From assembly GCA_029379385.1 (NCBI GenBank), contig CM055615.1:744001-808000 (forward strand): DNA of 64,000 nt. The letters run 5' to 3'. The stretch's first letter is position 1, and every line of letters starts with the position of its first letter. The DNA is from Quillaja saponaria (taxonomy: Eukaryota > Streptophyta > Magnoliopsida > Fabales > Quillajaceae). The notes beneath the pieces were generated by a model. It had not been told where the DNA came from and searched no databases. It saw only the letters and a program-made list of their open reading frames with translations. Both the position numbers and the translations under genes were made by a program. Of this stretch, positions 1-10,489 are shown piece after piece.

Positions 1-2660
1 GGGCAAACGAGTACTTGCTTGGGACATATGAAAATAATCTAAATATATATATATTATGTTGAGATCTATCAACTAGCTGAGATAGAAAGATAAGTTGAGT
101 AAAAGGAAAAAAAGTAACAAATCAATATCAAAAAGAGAAGTTAATGGCTAGAAGAAGGTTGTGGTAAGGTTATAGTAGGGGTTGCCACCAATGATAAAGG
201 AGGCAACCCCTTAGGAAAAACATTTGAATAATCTAAGCTCTAACACCAACTTGAATTAAATGATGATTTTCTATTATATGTGAATGACATGATTTAATTA
301 CATAGAGAAAACCTGTATATATAGGCTACTTAATAGTTTAGTACATAACGAACCTAACCTAGAATAAAGAAAATACAATAGAGTAATCTCTCCTAGAATC
401 AAACTAATAATAAAGAAGTAAATCAAGGAAAGCGATTTGCTATAACAATTTTTAAATTGAGATAGTATTTCTCATCGAATTCTGAGATGATTAAAAAATA
501 AAAAAAAATTGAATCTAGCACTTGTTCATTCAACATTATAATGTTGCACATGGCCTAACAATTAAATTCATAAATACACCATACTTGGGATGGGTCCATT
601 CCCTTAAGCAAGCAAATATGTCCTTTAAACCTAGCAATATTATATATAAATATATATAATTTTTTAAATAAGTGTGCTAAAAGCAAAGAATTAAACAAAA
701 AATTCGAGATACTGTTCAAAAATGGAAAAGCTAATTTTCTTGGAAACGCATAAAAACCAAGGAACAAAATTTTTTGCACACACATGGAAACGAATCATAT
801 ATACAGAAATGAAAGCAAGTTTCGGTGGAAACGGAGCCGATTCCACCGTTTCCAACCGAAACGGATCGACACATATGTGGGTACAAAAATTGCAGGACTG
901 CAGGTACGAAAAGAGGAAGAAAAAGCAAAAGCAACAGCATACAATTTTGAAAAAAAAAAAAAGACACTAGATAATTGAAGGAAGAGAAATACTTATCTGT
1001 CTTTGAAGAAGAGGATGGGAGAGCATATCTCAATCAGTTCTATTGCAAGAGTGAGAAAGGCCGTTGATTCTCTTACAGGAGCTGGAATCGATCTATGACT
1101 GGGTGTAAAGTAACAAAGTTGAAGACGAAATTGAAGAAGAGAAAGTTGTAGAGCTGGAAGGAGTTGCAGTTGCAAACTTGCAACTGCAGAGAAAAGTCCT
1201 GCTAGATAGAAGAGTCGCATGTTTAACTGTGTGTATTTTTTTATTTTTTTTCTATTTTTGTAATTAGTATATTAGGCTGGGCTTAAACATGTATATAACT
1301 TTTTCTATATAATAATTATACTTTAATATAAGTTGTTAATTAATTTTTATTTTTTTTACTTTTTTTTCTTCTCTTTGTTTTGACAATAAATATATATATA
1401 TATATATATCACAGTGTATATATTGGATTTTTATTTTAAAGTTAGTTTAATTGTTGAAATAGTGAAAAAAATTAACAAATATTTATTTATGTATATTTAT
1501 TAGCTTAGAACATTGCTATATATGAATAAGCTAGAAAATAATTTTTATTTCATTAACATATAACATTAGTAAATATGAATTAATTAGATTTTTTTAAATT
1601 TCAACTATTATCTATTTTTTTATTATTTAACTTATTTAAAATTTTAATTATTAGTATTTATTTATAGATAGCACAAACAATGAGGTTTTTATTTTAAAGT
1701 TAGTTTAATTTTTAAAACAATGAAAAAAGTAATAGATATAAATTATTTATATATGTTCATTAACTTAGAACATTAATATATTTGAATTATTTAGAAAATA
1801 ATTTTAAGTTCATTATCTTATAACTACAGTAAATATGACTTATTTGAATTCAAATTCAAATTTAATAAAAACAAAATTAGAATTTGATTTGTAATAGCAT
1901 TCGAATCGAATCCTGAATTCCAGGACTATCCGGTTCAAATTTCTACCCTTAATTGTGATATCCCCATTAGAGGGTTAACAAGTTCAAGAATTTCAAATTA
2001 CAAGCATAAATTTTTACCAGTTACCCTTAACCAAAGACTGCAAATAGTGAATGGCACAAGTTCATCTAAAACCCACGATGATATTAGTGTTAGTAAAAAA
2101 GCTGGTACTATAATAATATATATATAAAACACCAATGCTGATAATGATAATAAACATGAAAATAAAGACCTTATTAGCAACCATAGTAACAAACGTGACA
2201 ATTAAAAAAATGAACGTTGATAGTTTCGTGAAAAATGGTGCCAAACGCACTTGATTATGAGCAGTCCGTTTTATATTATTCAATGTTCATTTTACTTTTT
2301 TTTTAACATTATCACCATTCGCTTTACTTTTTCTAAGCCCCTTATCAGCGTCCACATATTATAGGCAGCTGATAACTTTCACATAGATACTGATACTTGT
2401 AGTGTATAAATATCTAATTAGATGAAAATGTCATAGATATATATGTGTATATATATATATATAATTTTTTGAAAAAGCAACTAGATTGCATAAATTGCCA
2501 CTTGTGATTTTTTTATTTATTTTATTTTAACAATAAAATTAGAAGTGAGACAAAATTTTGCAAGGAAAAAAAAATTATTTCCTTGGAACTAGACTAACTT
2601 CATTGACTTACCCGAAAATACGTGATGAGAATAGAAAAACATGATAGTGTTAGGGTTTGA
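1..2660. other. AT-rich intergenic DNA, no gene recognised
   Basis: No reading frame here looks like a known protein. The stretch holds long A/T runs, short AT microsatellites near 1389-1409 and 2445-2465, and a small GC-rich patch near 820-870 in which CCGTTTC and GAAACGG form a hairpin with a 5-base loop. Around 233-250 the sequence resembles a decayed reverse-complement tRNA-Met primer-binding site, so an old LTR element may begin there. Nothing else is supported. Confidence 0.6.
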
Positions 2661-2664
2661 TGAG

Positions 2665-2698
2665 ATGGATCTCACAGAATCTCCATCACCATCTCCAT
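2665..2698 (+). pseudogene. 5' end of a split kelch-like gene (left of the Copia insertion)
   Basis: An ATG at 2665 opens a short Ser/Pro-rich frame (MDLTESPSPSP) that runs straight into the left edge of the Copia element. The five bases before the element (2694-2698, TCCAT) match the five after it (8258-8262, TCCAC) except for the last, as expected of a target-site duplication with one later change. The sequence right of the element continues with coding-like DNA, so the insertion appears to have landed within the first dozen codons of a gene. That these two pieces belong to the same gene is inference. Confidence 0.45.
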
Positions 2699-3396
2699 TG
2701 TTAGGGAGGAATCCAACTCCAAATTAAATCTCTCCCAAATTTTGTGTTGCTAAACTGATGTAAACTAGAAAAGAATATTGATAAAATAAATAGCATAGCG
2801 AACAGCCAAAAATTTATATGGAAAAACCCTTCAGTGCAAAGAAAAACCATAGGCTAAACTTTGACAAAATTCTTCTATTATAAAAATAGTAGGATTACAA
2901 CTGATATTCTTCATTCTATACTAGGAGACATATATCATCAAAGTGAAAATACAAGTATAGAGATCTAACCAAAATAGTGGCAAACAACTTTCACTCACCT
3001 ATTCTTGGATTGAGTATTTTTACCTTACTATTTCTATCTCTTACACTCTTTAAAATTCTTCACAGGAATTTTCCCACACTTTGGATACCCTCACTAGGCA
3101 GCTTACTTGCTTGCCTCTCCGTTCTTTATCTTTTGAGAACTTCTCTCTGCCCTACATTATTTGCCTTCACTTGCACCTCTATTTATAAGTGCAAATTCAC
3201 CTACATCATTAATTATATTAGGTGGGAAAAACAAGAGAGTATTAACTCTCTTTGATATCTCAACAGGCTGCCATCACACATTTAACCAAGTCAAGGAAAG
3301 TAGGCACAACTTCCAATTTTTCTTCTAGCCATCATAGCACATGTAGGCCAATTAATGTTGGCTCTCTCTTTTTGACATTGTGGACGGGACCCATCA
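2699..3396 (-). repeat. 3' LTR of the Copia element (left copy)
   Basis: A direct repeat of 7549-8257. It begins TGTTAGGGAGGAATCC and ends GGGACCCATCA. It lies beside the polypurine tract, which makes it the 3' LTR of a minus-strand element. Small indels and substitutions separate it from its partner. Confidence 0.93.
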
Positions 3397-3469
3397 ATTT
3401 CTCCCCCTCTTGTCCTATTTCGAGGAGAAATCACATATGACTCCTTATTTAAAGTCCATCTCAAGCCAG

Positions 3470-4830
3470 CTTGCTGAAAAACTCAAGCTTTTCTCTAGGT
3501 AACAACTTTGGTCATCATGTCAGCAGTGTTGTCATTAGTGTGAATCTTTTTCACCTGCATTAACTTTCTTTCAGTTACAATCACGTAACCAATGGTATCT
3601 CATATCAATGCACTTTGTCCGTGCATGATACATAGTATTCTTGCTTAAGTCTATAGCACTTTGACTATCACAATATACTATACATTCTTTCTAGGTCAAT
3701 CCCAAGTCCAAATGAAATCTTTTCATCCAAAGCATTTCTTTTCCTGCTTCATTAGATGCTATATATTCAACTTCGGTAATAGATAAGGCAACACACTTCT
3801 ACAACTTGGACTTCTATGATACAGCTCCCCCTGTAAAAGTAAATACAGATCTCAATGTAGATTTTCTATCATCAAGATCACCTGTCCATAGTCTACAACA
3901 GCAAACCCTTCTAGGACTGGTTTTGAATCTCCAAAACACAAACACTTATTAGAGGCACCTCTCAAGTACCTCAAGATCCACTTCACTGCTTCCCAATGTT
4001 CCATACCAGGATTTGAAAGATATCTCTTCACAATACCAACTGCATGAGCATTATCTGGCCATGTACACACCATAGCATATTGGACGATCCGATTGAGGAG
4101 GAATAAAGGATCAATGCCATCTGATCCATTTTCTTCTTTGACTTTGGACAAGATCTTTTACTTAGCTTAAAACTACTAGAAAGAGGTGTGCTAACGGGAT
4201 TAGCATCTTTCATGTTGAAACGTTCAAGCACCCGTTCAACATATTTCTCCTGTGATAACCATAGTTTTCTAGTTTCCTGTCATGAATGATTCTCATTCCC
4301 AGTATTTGTTTTGTTGGACCTAAATCCTTCATCTCAAAGGACTTAGATAATTCCTCTTTTAGCTTGCGAATCATCTTCGCATTTTATCCCACAATCAGCA
4401 TACTATCAACATATAATAATAGGATAATGAAGTTACCTCCAGGGAATCTTTTAACATATACACAATGATCTGCATCTATTCGTCTATATTTCTGACTCGC
4501 TATAAACAAATAAACTTCTTGTACCACTGTCGTGGTGCTTGTTTTAAACTATACAAACTCTTTTTCAACTTGCAAATCATGTTCTATTTCCCTTTCACTT
4601 CAAATCCTTCCGACTAATTCATATAAATCTTCTCCTGTAAGTCACCACACAAGAATGCAGTCTTTACATCTAACTGCTCAAGCTCAAGGTTCAAGCTAGC
4701 TGCTAAAATAAAAAATAAAAAAATCGAATTGAACTCATCTTCACTATAGGTAAGAAGATTTTATCAAAGTCAATCCCTTTCTTCCCACTAAAATATTTTG
4801 TATCCAATCAAGCCTTGTATCTTACTAGCT
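3470..4830 (-). pseudogene. Copia reverse transcriptase / RNase H remnant
   Basis: The minus strand between about 4610 and 4690 reads LEQLDVKTAFLCGDLQEKIY, the start of the Copia reverse-transcriptase core. Near 4380-4440 it reads LLLYVDSMLIVG, where the catalytic YVDD box has become YVDS, so the second catalytic aspartate is lost; a stop follows. Near 3850-4150 the segment WEAVKWILRYLRGASNKCL is the RNase H-side linker typical of Copia polyproteins. Frameshifts and stops separate these blocks. The enzyme cannot be active from this copy. Confidence 0.85.
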
Positions 4831-5374
4831 TGTTATCTCCCTTTTTTAGCTTGAACACCCACTTATTTCTAAGTGTTTTTTTTTTCCTCTAGCAAGTTCA
4901 ACCAACTCATAAGTATTGTTCTTTTTCAAAGAACTCATTTCTTATTCCATTGTTTTTGTCTAGCAATGCTTGTCTTTATGAGACTGCACTTCTTAGAAAC
5001 TCTCTAGCTCCCCCTTATCAGTCAACAATATATACTCAGAGACTGGATATCTATTAGATTCTAGGCAATTTCCAGTAGATCTTCTTAATGGAACTTTTGT
5101 TGATGGCTCTTAAGGTATTTGATTATCCTCAACTTCAACTTCATCAACACCTGTGGGAGTAGCATTATCATGATCTCTTTCATGATAATTCTTTTCATCA
5201 TCTCCACTCTGATTATGTGTCATTGGTGGACGAACTGGACCTGGATTTACCAAATCATCATTACGTGGCATATTCTTACCATTTACATCCTCAATGGTCT
5301 AAATTTCAAAGAATACCACATCTTGGCTTCTGACTATCTTTTTCTCAGTTGGATCATATAGTCTGAATCCGAGC

Positions 5375-6256
5375 TCATCTCGGCCATATCCAAGAAAAGA
5401 TACATTGTCTTGATTTTACATCCAACTTATATCTTTCATCTTTAGGAATGTGCACAAATGCTCTACAGCCAAATACCTTTAAATGAGCATATGACACATT
5501 TCTTCCACTCCAAACTCTATCAAATATTTTTCCTTGTAGCAGAACTAAAGAAGAAAGATTTATAAAATCCATAACTGTCTTTATTGCTTCACCCCTAAAA
5601 GGTTTTTAGCAGTTTTACATGTGCTAACATACGTTTGGCCTTCTCGAAAATGGTCTGATTCATTCTCTTTACCAGACCATTATGCTATGGAGTCTTTGGA
5701 GGAGTTTTCTGATGTTGGATACCTTGACTCTTACAATAGTTAGCAAACAGTCCTAAGTATTCGCCTTCATTATCAGTTTGAATACATTTCAGGTGCTTAC
5801 CATTTTCTCTTCCAACACTTGCATGAAACTACTTAAACACATCTAGAACCTGGTATTTGGTTCGCAAAGTGTATATCCACACATTTCTAGAGTGATCGTC
5901 AATAAAAGTAATAAAATAATATGCACCTCCTAGTAATCTAGTTTGTATGGGACCACAAACATCTGAATGCACCAGATCCAACAAATTTGGCTTTATATGT
6001 GGCAATGAACTTTTAAAGGTAACTCTGTGCTGGTTTCCAGCTAAGGAGTCAACACAAGGTTTTAATGGCGTACCTTTAGCTTCGAAAAATATCTTCTTCC
6101 GGATAAGAATGTCAATTCCTTTAGTCTTATATGACCAAGCCGTCTATGCCACAACTCAGTAGTGGCTTTATATTTCACTGCATTTACCAAAGCTTCAGAT
6201 AGCTTTGCTTGCATCACGTACAAAGAGCATAACTTCTTTCCTCTGGCCACCACCAT
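5375..6256 (-). pseudogene. Copia integrase and GAG-pre-integrase remnant
   Basis: On the minus strand, 6062-6256 encodes ELWHRRLGHIRLKEL, the zinc-binding GAG-pre-integrase segment. Further along, 5375-5572 encodes the integrase C-terminal block with VSYAHLKVFGCRAFVHIPKD. The intervening DNA (about 5580-6060) carries integrase-like stretches broken by stops. This order, upstream of the reverse transcriptase, supports Copia rather than Ty3 classification. Confidence 0.85.
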
Positions 6257-6274
6257 AGAGCCTCTGGAAAGCTT

Positions 6275-6860
6275 CTATTGACCTCCACCACAATAGTTGT
6301 TGTATCCATCATCATTCAACTTTCCTATCGAGATTAGGTTCAATTTGACATCTGGAAAATGTCGGACATCTTTCAATATTAGCTTGCAACCAACATCGAT
6401 TTCCAAGCATACGTCACCATTCCCAGCAACTTTGCACGTGATGTCATTTCCCATCTTCACCACACCGTAATCTCCTAGTATAAGATGAAAAGTGAACCTT
6501 ATTGAAAGTAACATGGATGGATGCACCACTATCAATTACCAGACTTGTCTCATGAGCGGTAATATTGATAGCATCTTTGCAAATAAAAAATGTTTCTTCA
6601 GATGCGTTAATAACTTTGTCTTTGTCATCAGCCTTTTGCGGTAGTTGATGTGATTCTCCTTTCAATTTTCTACAATACTTCTTTATATGCCCCTTTTTCC
6701 TACAATGGTAGCACTCAACGTCTCTCATGGATTTGAATTTACTCATGGAGATTTTCTGTTTAGTGAGAATCTTTACCTTTACTTCTACCTCAATTTTCTG
6801 TGACGAGAATTTCAAAATAAGAGCCCAAAGAGCTAGAGGATCTTCTCCTTGTTTCTTCAT
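6275..6860 (-). pseudogene. Copia gag zinc knuckle and protease remnant
   Basis: The minus-strand frame 6444-6860 has a CCHC knuckle (Cys50, Cys53, His58, Cys63 in that frame; CX2CX4HX4C) that binds RNA in the Gag particle. It is followed by LVIDSGASIHVT, the aspartic protease active site (DSGA). A frame change then leads into 6275-6535, which continues protease/linker sequence (DVRHFPDVKLNLISIGKL). The remaining gag DNA to about 7430 is recognisable only weakly. Confidence 0.85.
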
Positions 6861-7548
6861 TAAGGAGATTACTTTTGAACCAGACTCATGGAAACCTTTT
6901 CGGCTGGTGTTGAATTGCTCACGAACGATCTAAATGTCTCTTAGCTATCTAGTAGGGAGCCAATAATGATTAAGCCTTGCACTTCTTGATCAAATGAAAC
7001 TTCGAGATTTGCAAGTTGATCCATAATTCACTACATCTTGGTCAGATGGTTGGATACAGGGAGTACCATCTCTATACTTGGTGTACATCAGCTTCTTTAT
7101 CAGGTATAATTTATTTCTGCCAATATTTCATGCATACAATTATTCTAACTTTTGCCACAATGAGTGAGCAAAAGTTTCAGTAGAAATATGATGATAAACA
7201 TTATCTTCAATCCATTGATGGATATAGCCACCAACTTGCCAATTAAGCATAGTCTACTTGGCATCATCCATTTGGTCTAGCTTTTTACCTGTAATTGGAA
7301 GATAATAATTTTTACAATAAAGGAGATCTTCCATCTTTCCTTTCCATAATTGGAAATTGTTTCCATTCAAGCTGATCATTCTACTAGCGTTTACATCCAT
7401 GTTGGACATGACTATGCACATGAATCTTTATGAATAGTAATCGTATACTTGAACAGTAACAATATACCCAAAGAACATCGTATACGTGAATAGTTCCATA
7501 TACACCAGCAACGCATACCTTGTTCATGAACCAGACTCTGATACCACT

Positions 7549-8257
7549 TGTTATGGGAGGAATCCGACTCCAAATTAAATCTCCCCAAATACTATGTTGC
7601 TAAACTGATGTAAACTAGTAGAGAATATTCCTAAAATAAATAGCATAGCAAACACCAAAATTTTACATGGAAAACCCTTCAATGTAAAGGGAAAAACCAA
7701 GGGCCAAACTCTGACAAAATTCTTCCACTATAAAATAGTAGGATTACAACTAATATTCTCCAATCCTATACTAGAGACATATATCATCAAAGTGAAAATA
7801 CAAAATAGAGATCTAATCAAAATAGTGGCTAACAACTTTCACTTAGCCACTCTTGGATTGAGTATTTTTACCTCACTATTTTTATCTCTTACACTCTTTA
7901 AAATTCTTCTCAAGAATTTTCCCTCACTTTAGATTACCTCACTAGGCAGCTTACTTGCTTGCCTCTCCGTTCTCTATCTCTTGAGAACTTCTTCTCTCCT
8001 GCCCAACATTCTTTGCCTTCACTTGCACCTCTATTTATCAGTACAAATTCACCTACATCATTAATTATATTAGGTGGGAAAAACAAGAGAGTATTAACTC
8101 TCTTCGACATCTCAACCGAAAGAAGGCTGCCGTCACACGTTTAACCAAGTCAAGGAAAGCAGGCACCTGCTTCCAATTTTTCTTCTAGCCGCCGTAGCAC
8201 ATGCAGGCCAATTAACATTGGCTCTCCCTTTTTGACATTGTGGACGAGGACCCATCA
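7549..8257 (-). repeat. 5' LTR of the Copia element (right copy)
   Basis: A direct repeat of 2699-3396. It begins TGTTATGGGAGGAATCC and ends GAGGACCCATCA. The tRNA-Met primer-binding site abuts it at 7530-7548, which marks it as the 5' LTR of the minus-strand element. As an intact-length LTR it could hold a promoter firing leftwards, away from the split gene; this is inference. Confidence 0.93.
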
Positions 8258-9460
8258 TCCACCGCAGAAACGATCAAGATTACGGTCACGTTCTCAGTCG
8301 CCGAACTCAATTTCGAAGGAGGAGCATATTCTTTAAGCATTTTGAAGGTGAGATTGCTCATTCCTTATGCGCCATTGACAGACATTGTCTCTCTCAATTC
8401 CTGAGTTCGATGGTCAGCAGGAGGAAGTCTCATCTCTCACTCCCATGGCTGAATTCTCTCGTCTTAAGTATCCTGGAAGGTATGCGTTGTGTTAAGTTGG
8501 GATCCCATCTTTACTTTCTTGGTGGCGCGTTTGTAACGAAAGTCCAACTTACATATTACTCCAAATATCAATGCGATTACCCGCCAAATGTTTATGTTCT
8601 TTCAATCTCTGATATCTTAGAAGCCATAAAATACGGAAATGATATTTCGTCTAGAATTACTCATAAAGCAACAATGAAATCTGGAAAGCCATGCCTAATA
8701 GCTTTCGTGGCCAATGAAAAGCTTTGCGTGTTTCTGAACCTGGTGACACTGTTCCAAAAGAGAGTCCATCCCAATTTCACACTTTCGAGGTTTACTGATC
8801 CTAAAACGGACAAATGGTCAATGCTTGAGGGTTTGTCTGGTGAACTGGCAATAGACAATGTCGAAAATCTACTCGTCATTTGCACTGCTTTGATCTTGAA
8901 AGTCAGAGCTGGGAGAAATATCCACCAGAAACAGAACCCTTAACTTATTGCAGTGCCTTAAGAAAATTCCGGGTTCAACACTATTTCCATTACGTTGCTC
9001 ATTTTGTAAATGGGATTGTTTACGGACTTGATGATTTTGGTGTGGTTGCATATGGTCCATTGCCAAAACACTGTTTTGATTTTAAATCTATGTTCAAGCG
9101 TGCAGCTTTGCCACCCCAAAATCTCAGTGATGCTTGGTAGAAGCATCCCAGGTTTGAAGACTTCTCTTTCTCTGAGGGATTGGCTCACCTGGGGGACGAG
9201 CGCTTTGCTCATGTATTCAGTGGAATCCCTTTTGTTGAGGTGAATGAGAACCAAGAATATTCTTGAGTCGTTATATTGGTATATTGTATACTCATAATTG
9301 AATCGTTAATTGATCATGACACCTATCAATGCGAAGCTTACGAGCCACAGAATTTTGATCTAAAAGTTCTCTATGCCTTGCGATTTGAGGTGGAAACCAA
9401 CTGGCCAACTGTTGGTAATATTGCGGACTGCGCTGTTTTTGTTTGTTCTTAGTGTCTCAA
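8258..9460 (+). pseudogene. Kelch-like protein gene remnant, frameshifted
   Basis: Right of the Copia element the plus strand keeps coding-like sequence in several frames. 8410-8943 includes KLGSHLYFLGG, then NVYVLSISDIL and DPKTDKWSMLEGLSGE, which resemble blades of a kelch propeller (GG pair, then a W about a dozen residues after a short strand). At about 8875 the frame shifts to 8880-9140 (CFDLESQSWEKYPPE, another kelch-like blade). After a stop at 9138 it moves again to about 9150-9264 (FSFSEGLAHLGDERFAHVF) and perhaps 9318-9450. Kelch assignment rests on pattern only, and some frame changes could be introns. With its first codons cut off by the retrotransposon it is most likely a dead gene. 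Confidence 0.6.
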
Positions 9461-9985
9461 GTCTCTTGGTAAGTTTCTCTTTCAGTTTCTCCCTTTGTCG
9501 ATGTAATGCTGATCAAATACTGGTCATGACTCATGTTTATATCGCTGGAATTGATGTCTTTGTCTTTCTGAATAGTATTTAATTTTTATGCATAAAGAAA
9601 CAAAGTAAAATTGAAAACTAAACAACTAACTAGGACACCTTGACAAGTACTCTCTTTGTTTGTTCAAGATTCTTTGAATGATTTTTAATTTACATTTTGT
9701 TTTTTCATATAAGATTGTGGACTGCTCTGTTTTTGTTCATTGTTAGTGTTTCAAGTCTCTTAGACTCAGTAAGTTTCTCCCTTGTCGATGTAATGCTGAT
9801 CAAATACTAGTCATGACTCATGTTTATTGCAGAAATTGATATCTTTGTTTTTCTCTACTGTCTTTTATATGCATAAAGAAACAAAGTAAAATTGAAAACT
9901 AAACAACTAATTAACTAGGACACCTTGACAAGTATACTGTTTGTTTGTTCAAGATTCTTTGAATGATTTTAACTTGCATTCAAAA
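9418..9985 (+). repeat. Tandem direct duplication, about 290 bp, two copies
   Basis: The segment at about 9418-9700 recurs at about 9712-9985 in the same order. Shared blocks include TGTCGATGTAATGCTGATC, CATGACTCATGTTTAT, GCATAAAGAAACAAAGTAAA and GTTCAAGATTCTTTGAATGA. Small deletions distinguish the copies. It covers the 3' end of the kelch-like remnant and its flank. Confidence 0.88.
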
Positions 9986-10108
9986 CGAATTACTTTCTTG
10001 ACTTAGATATATCATTTTGTTTTTCTTATCATTTTAAGATGTATCATGTCACTGGAAGACGTAAACTTGACATGGTCTTCTTTCACTCAATCATTTCTTG
10101 GAACAAAT

Positions 10109-10485
10109 CTAATGCTTCTCTTCTGTACACAAATCTATCTGCACATAACAAGAGAATAATGCATTCCATGAGACAACATTCCATTCTAGAATTATTGTTC
10201 CAAACAGTCTCCTAGAATCTCCAAAGTCCCCCCATTTTGCATACGTACATAAACATAACAGCACTTGAGAAGGTAAACTCTCACATATATAAAGATAACA
10301 ACATTTGAAAAGGTAAACTCGTTGCATTTTTTTTGGAGGGGAAGAGAGTTAAATATCTTTAGACTTCCTGGATAGTAGGGACATCGGATGTCATTGGACC
10401 ATTCAAGGTCCTGGCAACTTGTTGCATTTAACACCCAAACAATGCATCTCAGGAAGACTAAATGGGCTTCTCTTACTGATTCCAT
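10109..10485 (-). pseudogene. PPR protein gene relic
   Basis: The minus strand has two overlapping frames with pentatricopeptide-repeat wording: NEFTFSNV, which resembles the start of a PPR helix, then KWGDFGDSRRLF and LEWNVVSWNALFSCYVQ, which closely follows the PLS-type consensus 'RNVVSWNALIS'. The two halves lie in different frames and no start or full array is present. This is a short fragment of a PPR gene that has decayed, unrelated in position to the PPR gene at 21-22.6 kb. Confidence 0.6.
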
Positions 10486-10489
10486 TTTG

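Larger units (their letters stand above)
2699..8257 (-). mobile_element. Ty1/Copia LTR retrotransposon, degenerate, reverse orientation
   Basis: A complete but dead element of about 5.56 kb with both LTRs starting TG and ending CA, and an imperfect 5-bp target duplication. Next to the right-hand (5') LTR, at about 7530-7548, the minus strand reads TGGTATCAGAGTC, a primer-binding site complementary to initiator tRNA-Met. Next to the left-hand (3') LTR, at 3397-3413, the minus strand is a polypurine tract (AAGAGGGGGAGAAAT). Internal minus-strand fragments encode, in order, a gag zinc knuckle, protease, GAG-pre-integrase, integrase, reverse transcriptase and RNase H. Integrase before reverse transcriptase defines the Copia superfamily, and the fragments resemble Tnt1-94-type polyproteins. 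Many stops and frameshifts break the frame. The LTRs differ by roughly a tenth of their bases by eye, so the insertion is not recent. Confidence 0.93.

Noticed and set aside
8410..8943. Treating this 177-residue frame as an intact gene
   Set aside because: The kelch-like wording starts before it and continues after it in other frames, so it is one piece of a broken gene.
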